Source of the DNA: Lachnospiraceae bacterium
GTDB taxonomy: Bacteria > Bacillota > Clostridia > Lachnospirales > Lachnospiraceae
NCBI GenBank assembly: GCA_900763175.1
Contig: CAAFJI010000200.1
Span: forward strand, 3,161 to 67,160
Reading direction: 5' to 3'
DNA length: 64,000 nt
The notes beneath the pieces were generated by a model. That model ran no database searches. It saw nothing but the letters and a program-made list of their open reading frames with translations, and was not told where the DNA came from. The translations under genes and the position numbers were made by a program. Of the stretch, positions 16,366-25,231 are shown piece after piece. Positions within the stretch are counted from its first letter, which is position 1. Every line of letters begins with the position of its first letter.

Positions 16366-16904
16366 GAAGACGTTCACGTTATGGATGGCTGGAATTTGTT
16401 GAAGGCATCCTGCTGATATTGCTAGGGCTTATAACCATGTTTCGCCCTGGCAGCGTTTTACGAAGTGTTACGATCATATATGGAATTATGGCAGTGATTA
16501 CCGGAGTTTCAGATGTTATATTTTATGCAAAAACAGAGCGCTATACAGGATTTGGCCCAACGATTTCCCTCGTTACCGGAATTATAAGTATCCTTACCGG
16601 ATTGATGCTTCTCATGTATCCAAATGCAGGAGAGCTGATTCTGGTAATGCTGATTCCAATCTGGTTCATAGCTCACTCCATTTCCAGACTGACCCATTTG
16701 CCACTGGTTCGCCTGGCTGGAAGCTTCTTCTATTACTTTACAATGATATTGAACATTCTGGGAATCATGCTTGGATTCCTGATGATATTATGGCCGAACA
16801 TTGCATTGTTCTCTGTAGGCTTTCTGGTAGGAATCTATTTAATCCTCCTGGGAATCGACAGTATCGTAATTGCCTGCAGTGATATGGATGCCGGATGGAG
16901 ATGA
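16362..16904 (+). CDS. DUF308/HdeD-like membrane protein
   Basis: This 180-residue protein has about six hydrophobic segments in pairs. The repeated pattern GILLILLGLITMFRP is typical of the DUF308 (HdeD) family, whose E. coli member protects against acid. Its start overlaps the ftsH stop by 4 bp, so it is translationally coupled to the protease. It may be a membrane stress protein or an FtsH modulator; neither is shown. The gene ends 3 bp before a fragment of the TAGAGCG repeat. Confidence 0.75.
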   Translation: MRRRSRYGWLEFVEGILLILLGLITMFRPGSVLRSVTIIYGIMAVITGVSDVIFYAKTERYTGFGPTISLVTGIISILTGLMLLMYPNAGELILVMLIPIWFIAHSISRLTHLPLVRLAGSFFYYFTMILNILGIMLGFLMILWPNIALFSVGFLVGIYLILLGIDSIVIACSDMDAGWR

Positions 16905-16907
16905 TTC

Positions 16908-16925
16908 TAGAGCGTGTTTGAAAAA
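16908..16925 (+). repeat. Terminal fragment of the palindromic repeat
   Basis: TAGAGCGTGTTTGAAAAA matches the left end of copy A. The rest of the element is missing. It follows the DUF308 gene stop codon by 3 bp in a convergent junction. Confidence 0.7.
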
Positions 16926-16966
16926 CAGGGCAGCACTTTTGGAAAAAGGTCGCTGCCCTGCTTTTA
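16926..16966. terminator. Bidirectional hairpin terminator
   Basis: CAGGGCAGC pairs with GCTGCCCTG. Five A's precede the stem and CTTTT follows it, so it can work on both strands: for the ftsH operon and for the BspA-like gene. Confidence 0.75.
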
Positions 16967-16979
16967 TGTCGCTGAAACG

Positions 16980-17016
16980 CCCGCTGCAGGTGTGGAATCC
17001 TGCAAGCGGGTTTTTC
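16980..17016 (+). terminator. Second hairpin terminator (+ strand)
   Basis: CCCGCTGCAGG pairs with CCTGCAAGCGGG (one bulge) and is followed by TTTTTC, a back-up terminator for the ftsH operon. Confidence 0.75.
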
Positions 17017-17066
17017 TCAATATTATCATTTTTTGCCGAAGCAGGAATCGCAGGTTTACGTATATT

Positions 17067-18689
17067 TTAGCGAACAACTACTTTCTTTGAACCGCTCCAT
17101 GCAGAATAATAGGTTTTACCACCTGCTGTTTTGTAGGAGCGCATCTGAACGGTATATCTCTTTCCTTTGTTAAGCTTTTTGATCACATATTTGACAGCTG
17201 CTTTTTTCTTTACTTTGATTGTTTTGGAAGAAGAGCCGGTTTTATATTTGATTTCATAGCCAGATACTTTGGTGTTCTTTTTCCATTTTAAAGTGATGGT
17301 TTTGGATTTGCTGGAGCAGCTGGTGACGGCCGGCGTACTCAGACGAACAGTGCTCAGCGTGGAGCCATTGCCTACAGAGCTTCCGTTGTAAGCTTTAACC
17401 ACATAGGAATACGGTACTCCATTGGCAGCCTTTTTATCTGTGTAGGAAGCAGTGGTGCTCTTTTTGATCGTAGCAATTTGCTTCCAGGAACCACTGCCAG
17501 CTTTACGGTAAACATAGTAACCCTTCGCATTGCCTACCTTGTTCCAGGCAACCTTAATTCCGCCTGAAGTATTTGTCAGGCTCTTCAGCTGGGTGTCGGC
17601 AAGTGTTACCGGAGTCGGAGCCTGGGGCTGATTTGTTACGATAGTAACGGATTCCAGCTCATCATTGAGCCATTTGTCGATACGGTTCCACTCTGTCTTC
17701 GAGCCGCCATAGTAGACAGTTTTCAGACTTACGCAGCCACTGAACGCACAATACCCAATTCCTTTTACGCTCTTTGGTATGGTGATTGTTTCCAGGGAAT
17801 AACAGTCATCAAAGAGGTTATCAGGTAGTTTAATAATACCAGAAGGAATTACAATATTTCTGACTGCAGTTTCGCAGAATGTAGCTTCTCCTAACAAACG
17901 GAGGTTGTTTGGAAGTACTATATTTTGTAGTGAAGAGCATCCCATGAAAGCGTAGTCTCTAATCTGTACAAGGCTGTTCGGGAAATTTATGGTAGTCAGG
18001 TTTGCATCATTTCTGAAAGCGTCTTCTCCAATTTGGGTAAGAGATTCAGGCAGGACAACAGTTGTCAGATTTGGGAAACGTTCAAAAGCTTGTTCACATA
18101 TGGAAGTAATTCCATTTTCTAATACAACGCTTCTGATACTTTGACTATAGCGGTACCAGGGTATATCCGGTGTATAGCGAACCTCCGGCATATTGCCGGC
18201 ACCAGACAGCCTTAACTCTCCAGTTGCATTATTAAAGACCCATTTAATATTAGAACCAAAGGAACCGGAAACCGTATTTACATAGAAATGACAGGTGCTG
18301 CCCTCGCTGGTGGTAGTGTAATATTTAACGGTGTACTCACCAAGGTCATGCGGTGTAGTGTTATCGAAAACAGTCCAGTTCAAAACCGCGGATGTCATAT
18401 CGGAAAGATAACCGTAGTTATGGGACTCTCTTCTTCCATCTGGTCCATAAACATCACAAAAGTATTGTGATAATCTATTGGATGTATTCGTGGTTCGATA
18501 ACGTGTTACGGTAAACGGAATCTCGATGTGGTCATTGGCATCGAAAACACTGTTCGGAAATGACGGATCTACCACAATGGTTCCACCGTAATAATAATAA
18601 TAGGTGCTGGCACTTACTGACACCGCTGCTCCACATACAGCCAATAGGAACAGACAAGCGGTCAGAAGAATTTTAAATTTCTTTTTCAT
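17067..18689 (-). CDS. Secreted BspA-like leucine-rich repeat protein with fibronectin type III domains
   Basis: The 540-residue protein begins with a signal peptide (MKKKFKILLTACLFLLAVCG, cleavage probably after SVSA). Residues of about 30-140 form an Ig-like region. About 165-340 hold LRR_5/BspA repeats of the type 'ICEQAFERFPNLTTVVLPESL'. Two fibronectin type III modules follow to the end. No LPXTG motif or membrane anchor is seen, so it is secreted or held non-covalently, with a Lys-rich C-terminus. Role is probably surface binding. An upstream in-frame ATG at 18782 would add 31 residues that hide the signal peptide and starts inside the promoter, so ATG 18689 is preferred. Confidence 0.85.
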   Translation of the reverse strand: MKKKFKILLTACLFLLAVCGAAVSVSASTYYYYYGGTIVVDPSFPNSVFDANDHIEIPFTVTRYRTTNTSNRLSQYFCDVYGPDGRRESHNYGYLSDMTSAVLNWTVFDNTTPHDLGEYTVKYYTTTSEGSTCHFYVNTVSGSFGSNIKWVFNNATGELRLSGAGNMPEVRYTPDIPWYRYSQSIRSVVLENGITSICEQAFERFPNLTTVVLPESLTQIGEDAFRNDANLTTINFPNSLVQIRDYAFMGCSSLQNIVLPNNLRLLGEATFCETAVRNIVIPSGIIKLPDNLFDDCYSLETITIPKSVKGIGYCAFSGCVSLKTVYYGGSKTEWNRIDKWLNDELESVTIVTNQPQAPTPVTLADTQLKSLTNTSGGIKVAWNKVGNAKGYYVYRKAGSGSWKQIATIKKSTTASYTDKKAANGVPYSYVVKAYNGSSVGNGSTLSTVRLSTPAVTSCSSKSKTITLKWKKNTKVSGYEIKYKTGSSSKTIKVKKKAAVKYVIKKLNKGKRYTVQMRSYKTAGGKTYYSAWSGSKKVVVR

Positions 18690-18763
18690 CTTTAACCTAC
18701 ATGGTAATCTTTTGATGACATCAGGGACAAAATACCTTTTGACCCTAACATCATCCTCTGAAA

Positions 18764-18792
18764 AGCATAGCATGACTGGCAAGAGAAGTCAA
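18764..18792 (-). promoter_or_regulatory. Promoter of the BspA-like gene
   Basis: On the minus strand TTGACT (5/6) and TATGCT (4/6, preceded by TGC) are separated by 17 bp, giving a leader of about 65 nt. Confidence 0.55.
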
Positions 18793-18859
18793 CGAACTGC
18801 ATTCGGATTCACGACGTTTATTATACATATTGAATATTATTTATGCGTATAATTATCGG

Positions 18860-18889
18860 TTGACACACAAAGCTTAAGGGTGATAGAAT
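18860..18889 (+). promoter_or_regulatory. Promoter of the sucrose-locus LacI regulator
   Basis: A perfect TTGACA is followed after 18 bp by TAGAAT (5/6). The gene begins about 115 bp downstream. It is divergent from the BspA-like promoter 70 bp away. Confidence 0.65.
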
Positions 18890-19007
18890 AATCTTAAAAT
18901 AAGAAAGTAAAGCGAAAATGTTACAAGAATTTGCGGAGGCAATAACTATATATGAACAGTTTTTGCACAAATGATTTCGGGTAATATGTAATAAAGGAGA
19001 TTTCCAT

Positions 19008-19994
19008 ATGGCGACACTTAAGGATGTAGCGAAGGCATCTGGACTTACGGTAGGAACCGTTTCCAGAGTCTTGAACAACAGAGGATATATTAGTGATAAG
19101 ACCAGGGAAAAGGTATACCAGGTGATGAAGGAGCTGAATTATCAGCCTAATGAGATGGCACGCTCCCTGTCCAAGCAGAAGAGTAATACCATTGGCATCA
19201 TCCTTCCGAATATTGAACATCCTTATTTTGCCAAGGTTTTAAGCCGTCTGGAGAGAGAAGCAGCTAAGCAGGATTACCGGATCATGCTCTTCGTCTCCCG
19301 TAACAAGGAAGAGCGGGAAGAGCAGTGTATTGAGATGTGCAAGAGCGGAAGGGTTGCCGGAGTTGTACTCTGCAGCGGAAGCTTTGAGACGGAGAAGTTT
19401 GAGGGCCTTGATTTCCCGCTTATCACACTGGAGCGTTCCATGGACGAGGGGACTTCTGGAATTGAATGTGATAACTACCAGGGAGGGGTTATGGCTACAG
19501 AGCTTCTCATCAGTAAGGGGTGCCGTAAACTGATGTATATAGGCGGGCTAAGTGCCGGAGTTGATATTCCCATGCCGGCTGATTACAGAGAAGTCGCATT
19601 CCGTGATACCTGTGAGAAGATGCAAATAGATAATGTAGTAATGGTAACAGACAAACAGCTTTTTGATTCTATGGAATATTATGGCTTTGTCCGTCAGAAG
19701 CTTATTGAGAATCCGGATGTGGACGGTGTTTTCGCCAGCTCCGATGTAATTGGCGCTTATGTCCTCCAGGCCTGCAGTAATCTGAAGATCAAAGTGCCGG
19801 AGCAGCTGAAAATCGTTGGCTTCGATGATGTGAATATTGCCCAGTTCACCAGCCCTGGCCTTACCACCATCCATCAGCCTATAGAGCAGATGGCAGAGCT
19901 GGCGGTTTCCGCCATTGCCCAGATAGATGCAGGGAAAATGGTTCCCACTAAGACTGTATTTCCGGTAACATTGGTAGAACGGGGAACCACCTGA
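19008..19994 (+). CDS. LacI-family regulator of the sucrose locus
   Basis: The 328-residue protein has a classical LacI HTH plus hinge (residues 1-60: LKDVAKASGLTVGTVSRVL, then YQPNEMARSLS) and a sugar-binding sensor with GVFASSDVIGAYVLQ, IVGFDDVNIAQFTSPGLTTI near the end. It resembles ScrR/SacR-type sucrose regulators of Firmicutes. It precedes the ABC transporter and two sucrose-active enzymes and is separated from them by a terminator, so it is its own transcription unit. Sucrose or fructose as effector is inference. The start follows AAAGGAGAT. Confidence 0.9.
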   Translation: MATLKDVAKASGLTVGTVSRVLNNRGYISDKTREKVYQVMKELNYQPNEMARSLSKQKSNTIGIILPNIEHPYFAKVLSRLEREAAKQDYRIMLFVSRNKEEREEQCIEMCKSGRVAGVVLCSGSFETEKFEGLDFPLITLERSMDEGTSGIECDNYQGGVMATELLISKGCRKLMYIGGLSAGVDIPMPADYREVAFRDTCEKMQIDNVVMVTDKQLFDSMEYYGFVRQKLIENPDVDGVFASSDVIGAYVLQACSNLKIKVPEQLKIVGFDDVNIAQFTSPGLTTIHQPIEQMAELAVSAIAQIDAGKMVPTKTVFPVTLVERGTT

Positions 19995-20017
19995 TTAAAA
20001 ATAAAAATGTCCTATCA

Positions 20018-20072
20018 GACCACAGTGAACGATACATTCTAAAGGCAAAATAGTTCACTGTGGTCTTTTTTT
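20018..20072 (+). terminator. Rho-independent terminator after the LacI regulator
   Basis: GACCACAGTGAAC pairs perfectly with GTTCACTGTGGTC around a 22-base loop and is followed by seven T's. Confidence 0.9.
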
Positions 20073-20256
20073 CAAAATGTACCCGGCCAAAATAACAGAA
20101 AATCCTCATTTCCTGATACGATCACACCCTACGAAACAATATATCATGCGGTTGCGATAAAAATATATGGTTTTTTTTAAAAAAATTCAAAAATTCGATG
20201 TTTTAAATAAATACAAAAAAAATACATGTAAAACTGCACAAAAATGAAACGCATAA

Positions 20257-20271
20257 TTAGTATAATACTAA
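20257..20271. promoter_or_regulatory. Palindrome upstream of the sucrose transporter (candidate operator)
   Basis: TTAGTAT-A-ATACTAA is a perfect 7+1+7 palindrome that contains TATAAT. It lies about 55 bp before the main promoter and could be an operator or a secondary -10 without a good -35. The rest of 20073-20256 is AT-rich with no gene visible. Confidence 0.4.
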
Positions 20272-20310
20272 CGAAATGACGCTTAAACGCCTGAAAAATA
20301 TGACAACCGC

Positions 20311-20339
20311 TTGACATATTATGATCATAATGCTATCAT
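20311..20339 (+). promoter_or_regulatory. Promoter of the sucrose ABC transporter operon with palindromic spacer
   Basis: Perfect TTGACA, 17 bp spacer, TATCAT (5/6) with TGC before it. The spacer carries the perfect 14-bp palindrome ATTATGATCATAAT (20318-20331), placed so that a bound protein would block polymerase. The binding-protein gene starts 56 bp downstream. Confidence 0.75.
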
Positions 20340-20394
20340 ACAACCATCAAGAAAACGTCCAAGGTGAACGTAAAAAATAGGAGGAAAAAAGAAA

Positions 20395-21657
20395 ATGAAA
20401 AAACGTGTTTCAATGGCAATCGCAGTAGCAACTGCAGCAGCAACAATGGCAAGTGTGTGCGTACCAGTTATGGCAGATGATGTGAACATCACAATCTTTA
20501 ACTCCAAGATGGAAGTACAGAGCCAGTTTGAAGAGAAGGCAGCTGAGTACGCAGAGGAGACAGGCGTTGGCGTAGAGGTTTACTACTCCAGTGATACAGT
20601 AGCAGCTCATCTGGCTACCAGATATTCTGCAGACGATCCATACACACTGGCTATGGTAGATCCAAAAGATATCTACTCTCTTGCTAAGGATCATGCCATC
20701 GACCTTAGCGATCAGAGCTGGGTTGATGAGACAAATTACGCAATCGGAGTTGACGGACAGATCAATGGTTTCCCAACCTGCATAGAGGCTCGTGGACTTA
20801 TCTACAATGCAGATGCAATCGAAGCAATTACAGGAGAAACCTTTAACCCAGACGATTACAAGACACTGGATTCCTTCAAAGAACTCCTTCAGACACTGAA
20901 GGATGGCGGTATGGAGACACCAACCGGAATCATGAAAGAGGACTGGTCCCTTGCAGCTCACTTCCTTGCAGAAGTATATGAGGAGCAGCCAGATGTGGAA
21001 GCATTTATCACATCCCTTCACGAAGGATCAGCAGATCTTGCAAACAACGAGAAATTCAATTCTCTTATGGACTTCTTCGATGTAATGATGGAGAACAACT
21101 ACGCAAAGGATTCTGCAATCGCAGCAGAACGTGAGACAACAGAGATGATGCTTGCTGAAGGACAGATCGCATTCATGTTCGGAGGAAGCTGGGACTGGTC
21201 AGTAATCAGTGCTTATGATTACACAGAGAACATGGGAATGATGCCTGTTCCGCAGAACACAGACGACGGCTCCAACGAGAAGCTTGTTGGAGGAGCTTCC
21301 AAGTTCCTCATGATCGATTCCTCCGATGCAACATCTGATGAACAGCGTCAGGCAGCAAAAGACTTCCTTACATGGCTTGCAGATTCCGACGAAGGACAGA
21401 CATTCATCACAGAGACTTGTGCACTTGTTCCTGCATTCTCCAATAATGACAAAGAAGTTTCTGATCCACTTGGAAAATCTGTTAAGAAATATGCAGATGA
21501 CAATGCTCTGATTGACAACTACAACTACCTTCCAGATGATCACATCTCCATGTGCGGTGCAATCTTCCAGAAATATCTTGCAGAGCAGATCGACAGAGCA
21601 GAGTTCGCAGCAGAGATCGAGGACTACTGGCAGAATACAACACCTGTAGAACACTAA
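20395..21657 (+). CDS. Extracellular sugar-binding protein of an ABC transporter
   Basis: The 420-residue type 1 (family 1) solute-binding protein captures sugar outside the cell for the two permeases that follow. A signal peptide is visible (MKKRVSMAIAVATAAATMAS), with a likely type I cleavage after PVMA, before DDVNITIF. The lipobox cysteine usual for Gram-positive binding proteins is not evident: the only cysteine (MASVC) lacks the normal small residue at -1. The mature domain has the family's IAFMFGGSWDWS substrate-loop region. The start follows AGGAGGAAAAAAG. With GH32 and amylosucrase downstream, sucrose or short fructans are the likely ligands. No ATPase gene is in this operon; a shared MsmK-type ATPase elsewhere is expected. 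Confidence 0.9.
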   Translation: MKKRVSMAIAVATAAATMASVCVPVMADDVNITIFNSKMEVQSQFEEKAAEYAEETGVGVEVYYSSDTVAAHLATRYSADDPYTLAMVDPKDIYSLAKDHAIDLSDQSWVDETNYAIGVDGQINGFPTCIEARGLIYNADAIEAITGETFNPDDYKTLDSFKELLQTLKDGGMETPTGIMKEDWSLAAHFLAEVYEEQPDVEAFITSLHEGSADLANNEKFNSLMDFFDVMMENNYAKDSAIAAERETTEMMLAEGQIAFMFGGSWDWSVISAYDYTENMGMMPVPQNTDDGSNEKLVGGASKFLMIDSSDATSDEQRQAAKDFLTWLADSDEGQTFITETCALVPAFSNNDKEVSDPLGKSVKKYADDNALIDNYNYLPDDHISMCGAIFQKYLAEQIDRAEFAAEIEDYWQNTTPVEH

Positions 21658-21692
21658 TTAATAATTGATAAAGGCTTTTGCCACCCCCCACA

Positions 21693-21730
21693 AGAGGCTG
21701 CACGCCAACATCATGCGGCGTGCGGTCTCT
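21693..21730 (+). promoter_or_regulatory. Intercistronic hairpin between binding protein and permease
   Basis: A 14-bp stem (AGAGGCTGCACGCC with GGCGTGCGGTCTCT, two wobbles) lies 35 bp after the binding-protein stop. Such hairpins commonly protect the upstream mRNA and reduce read-through, giving more binding protein than permease. The following TTTCCCTT is a poor T-run. Confidence 0.6.
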
Positions 21731-21818
21731 TTCCCTTAAAATCAGATCAGTGCCAATGGCATAAAAGTGAAGGGGAAATCGGTGGGGAATAATAAGAAAG
21801 GGAAAGGGGAACGTGATT

Positions 21819-22700
21819 ATGGACAGAAACTCGATGAAATATAAAGTAAAACAGTACTTGATGTTCGCCGGTGTTTCCACTGTTCTGTTTTGTGCAGTTG
21901 TAATAGTACCGTTTATTTACGGTTTATATCTCACCTTTACAAGCTGGGACGGTGTTTCAAAAGAGAAGCCTTTCGTAGGCTTTGCAAACTACATCTCAAC
22001 ATTCCAGGATTCAGCATACTGGCAGGCACTTGGCCGCACATTAATCTATTCTGTAATAGCGGTTATCCTGGTTAACATTGTGGCATTTTTCCTTGCATAC
22101 CTTCTTACCAGCGGTATCAAGGGACAGAACTTCTTCCGTGCAGGCTTCTTCATCCCGAACCTGATCGGTGGTATCGTACTTGGTTATGTGTGGAAATTCG
22201 TATTTAACCGTGCATTCGTAGCACTTGGAAAATCTCTTTCCGTAGGCTTTCTTTCCACCTCCTGGCTGGCAACCACCAACGGCGCCATGGCCTGTCTGAT
22301 CATTGTTTCTGTATGGCAGTATGCGGGATATATGATGCTGATCTATGTAGCCGGATTCATGAGCGTATCCAAGAGCCTTATGGAAGCCGCTCAAATTGAT
22401 GGATGTACCAAAACACAGGCAACCTTAAACGTAACCATCCCACTTATGAGATCATCCTTTGTACAGTGTCTGTTCTTAACAATCACCAGATGCTTCATGG
22501 TATACGATGTAAACCTTTCCCTGACAAAAGGTGAGCCATTCAACTCTTCTGTAATGGCAGCTATGCACGTATACAACCAGGCATTCTCTTATAAGAACTA
22601 CGGTGTTGGACAGGCAGAGGCATTAGTTCTGTTTATTGTCTGCGCTGTTGTAGGTGTTTCTCAGGTTTATATTGGTAAGAAAGGAGAGGTGGCAGCATAA
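21819..22700 (+). CDS. Sugar ABC transporter permease (MalF/UgpA type)
   Basis: This 293-residue protein has six hydrophobic segments and the BPD_transp_1 EAA motif (SLMEAAQIDGCTKTQATLNV, about residues 188-207). It pairs with the next permease as the membrane channel. An in-frame GTG 6 bp upstream at 21813 is too close to the AAGGGGA ribosome site, so ATG 21819 is chosen. The stop overlaps the next ATG by 1 bp (TAATG). Confidence 0.9.
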   Translation: MDRNSMKYKVKQYLMFAGVSTVLFCAVVIVPFIYGLYLTFTSWDGVSKEKPFVGFANYISTFQDSAYWQALGRTLIYSVIAVILVNIVAFFLAYLLTSGIKGQNFFRAGFFIPNLIGGIVLGYVWKFVFNRAFVALGKSLSVGFLSTSWLATTNGAMACLIIVSVWQYAGYMMLIYVAGFMSVSKSLMEAAQIDGCTKTQATLNVTIPLMRSSFVQCLFLTITRCFMVYDVNLSLTKGEPFNSSVMAAMHVYNQAFSYKNYGVGQAEALVLFIVCAVVGVSQVYIGKKGEVAA

Positions 22701-23560
22701 TGGACGAAAATAAAAAAGCAGCTCAGAAAAAGAAAGTAAGCCATTTTATAACGATGTTAGTGCTGGTTATCCTTTTCCTGGCATTTATCTTCCCGTTTAT
22801 CATGGTTATTCTCAATGCCTTTAAAACAAAAGGCGATATCACAGCAGACCCGCTGGCATTTGTTGGTTCCCACGGATTTATCCTTACAAACTTTACAGAT
22901 GCCATGAAGAAGATGAACTTTACCACCTCCTTCACGAACTCTCTGCTAATTACAACTGTTTCAACGATCGGTACGATCCTTCTTTCTGCAATGACTGCAT
23001 TTGTGATCGTCCGTAACAAGTGGAAAGCCTGCGGCCTTCTTTTCTCCGCAATGATCGCTTCCATGGTTATTCCTTTCCAGGTACTTATGATTCCGCTGGT
23101 ATCCCTCTATGGTGGTATCTTCGGTGTTCTGAACAGCCGCATCACATTGATTTTTATGCACATTGGATTTTCCCTTTCCATGGCAACCTTCATGTTCCAT
23201 GGCGCAATCCATACCAGCATCCCTATGGAGCTGGAAGAAGCAGCATTTATCGATGGCTGTACCAGATGGCAGACCTACTGGAAAATCGTATTTCCGCTTT
23301 TGAAACCAACAATTGCAACTGTAGCGATCATTGACGCAATGGCATTCTGGAACGATTACCTCCTTCCGAGTCTTGTTCTGGGACGTAAAGAGTTATATAC
23401 TCTTCCGATTGCTACACAGGCATTCTATGGTACATATTCAACAGATCTTGGATTGGTAATGGCAGCCCTCCTTCTGGCGATGCTTCCGATCCTGGTATTA
23501 TATCTGTTCCTGCAGCGTTACATTGTTGAAGGCGTTACATCCGGAGCAGTGAAAGGTTAA
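22700..23560 (+). CDS. Sugar ABC transporter permease (MalG/UgpE type)
   Basis: This 286-residue second channel subunit has six hydrophobic segments. Its EAA motif ELEEAAFIDGCTRWQTYWKI lies in the cytoplasmic loop that contacts the ATPase. It is directly coupled to the previous permease by the TAATG overlap, and a GGAGAGG site lies inside the upstream gene. The GH32 gene follows after 75 bp on the same strand, so uptake and hydrolysis are probably co-expressed. Confidence 0.9.
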   Translation: MDENKKAAQKKKVSHFITMLVLVILFLAFIFPFIMVILNAFKTKGDITADPLAFVGSHGFILTNFTDAMKKMNFTTSFTNSLLITTVSTIGTILLSAMTAFVIVRNKWKACGLLFSAMIASMVIPFQVLMIPLVSLYGGIFGVLNSRITLIFMHIGFSLSMATFMFHGAIHTSIPMELEEAAFIDGCTRWQTYWKIVFPLLKPTIATVAIIDAMAFWNDYLLPSLVLGRKELYTLPIATQAFYGTYSTDLGLVMAALLLAMLPILVLYLFLQRYIVEGVTSGAVKG

Positions 23561-23635
23561 AAAGCTGCATGGGGTCCAATATATTACATTTTGGGCCCCA
23601 TGATTACTATATGAAGAAAATGAGGAGATAGAAGT

Positions 23636-25129
23636 ATGACAAGTCAGACATTACGAGATGCCAGGAGATATGAAGATGCAATGGCACAGAACATCACAGC
23701 AGAAGAAAGACCGGAATTTCATTTATCTCCGAAAGTTGGCTGGATGAATGACCCAAACGGATTTTCTTATTATAATGGTAAATTTCATCTGTTTTATCAG
23801 TATTATCCATATGATTCTCAGTGGGGTCCCATGCACTGGGGACACGCAGTGAGTGATGATCTTCTTCACTGGGAATACCTTCCGGCAGCCCTTGCACCGG
23901 ATATGCCCTATGATTACGTAGGGTGCTTTTCAGGAAGCGCAGTTGCCCTTCCTGATGGAAAACAGCTGTTCATGTATACCGGTGTGAGAAAAGAGGCCCA
24001 GCCAGGTGGCGGGGTCCGTGATATTCAGACACAGTGCCTTGCAGTCGGGGATGGCCTGGATTATGAAAAAGATCCCAGAAATCCCATTCTTACCGTGGAG
24101 GATATGCCGGAAAACAGCAGTCCCTTTGATTTCCGTGACCCCAAGATGTGGGTATGTGAAGATGGAACCTATCGCTGCGTAATCGTAAACGACAGAAAAG
24201 ATGGAACAGGCGGACGGATTCTTCTGTACAAGAGTGCAGACGGCTATAATTGGGAATTTGAATCCATTATGCTTTCTAATAACGGCAATTTTGGAAAAAT
24301 GTGGGAGTGCCCGGATTTCTTTACTCTGGATGGAAAAGATGTGGTGCTGGTAAGTCCTCAGGATATGCTTCCCAGGGACTTTGAGTATCATAATGGTGAC
24401 GGAACTCTTTGTCTCATTGGAAAATTTGACGAGGAAACCAAGACCTTCCTTCCGGAAAAAGACCAGGCAGTGGACTATGGGATTGATTTTTATGCAATGC
24501 AGACAGTAGAAGCACCAGACGGAAGAAGAATTATGATCGGCTGGATGCAGAACTGGGATACGTGCAGCAACAACCGAATTCCCAAGGGAAAATGGTTTGG
24601 CCAGATGAGTGTTCCAAGAGAACTGTCAATAAAGAATGACCGTCTGATCCAGAAGCCGATTCGAGAACTGGAGAACCTTCGTACAGACAAGGTGGAATAT
24701 AAGAATGTAGTTTTTGAAGATGTGATCCGTCTGGATGGTGTGAAAGGAAGATGCGTGGACATGGAAATCACCCTCTGCCCAGGAGATGGAGGGGATATTT
24801 ATAAAAAATTTGCAGTTCGTTTTGCACAGAATGACACCTGCCATACTGCTGTAAGCTTCCGCCCATACGAGTCTGTCCTGAAGATTGACCGTAAATTCTC
24901 TGGCTCCAGAAGAGCAATCATCCATCAAAGAAGAAGCCTTGTAAACAGCAACAACGGGGAGCTGAAGCTGCGTCTGATCCTGGACCGCTACAGTGCGGAG
25001 ATTTTTGTAAATGACGGTGAGCATGTACTTACCGCAACTCTTTACACAGATCTGGAGGCAGATGGAATTTCCTTCTTCTCAGACGGAAAAGTGGAGATGG
25101 ATGTTACAAGATATGAACTGAAGCTTTGA
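23636..25129 (+). CDS. GH32 beta-fructosidase (sucrose/sucrose-phosphate hydrolase type)
   Basis: The 497-residue glycoside hydrolase family 32 enzyme cleaves terminal fructose from sucrose or fructo-oligosaccharides. The three catalytic carboxylates are visible: nucleophile Asp39 in WMNDPNG, transition-state stabiliser Asp168 in FRDP, and acid/base Glu224 in WECPDF. A five-bladed propeller is followed by a C-terminal beta-sandwich from about residue 345. There is no signal peptide, so it acts inside the cell on sugar delivered by the ABC transporter. Because that transporter does not phosphorylate, the substrate is probably free sucrose or short fructans rather than sucrose-6-phosphate. The start follows TGAGGAGAT. 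Confidence 0.93.
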   Translation: MTSQTLRDARRYEDAMAQNITAEERPEFHLSPKVGWMNDPNGFSYYNGKFHLFYQYYPYDSQWGPMHWGHAVSDDLLHWEYLPAALAPDMPYDYVGCFSGSAVALPDGKQLFMYTGVRKEAQPGGGVRDIQTQCLAVGDGLDYEKDPRNPILTVEDMPENSSPFDFRDPKMWVCEDGTYRCVIVNDRKDGTGGRILLYKSADGYNWEFESIMLSNNGNFGKMWECPDFFTLDGKDVVLVSPQDMLPRDFEYHNGDGTLCLIGKFDEETKTFLPEKDQAVDYGIDFYAMQTVEAPDGRRIMIGWMQNWDTCSNNRIPKGKWFGQMSVPRELSIKNDRLIQKPIRELENLRTDKVEYKNVVFEDVIRLDGVKGRCVDMEITLCPGDGGDIYKKFAVRFAQNDTCHTAVSFRPYESVLKIDRKFSGSRRAIIHQRRSLVNSNNGELKLRLILDRYSAEIFVNDGEHVLTATLYTDLEADGISFFSDGKVEMDVTRYELKL

Positions 25130-25231
25130 AATGAAATCAGAGAAAGATATGCAGACAGATGTGCTGCGTCCTTATGAGACAAGGATCTGCCGGGGAAAAT
25201 GATTTCCTGGTGGATGTGAGGAGGAAGAAAA

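Noticed and set aside
14620..16377. A long minus-strand open frame (about 585 codons) opposite ftsH
   Set aside because: It is exactly antisense to a well-supported FtsH, has Cys/His/Leu-rich shadow composition, and has no ribosome site or family motif.
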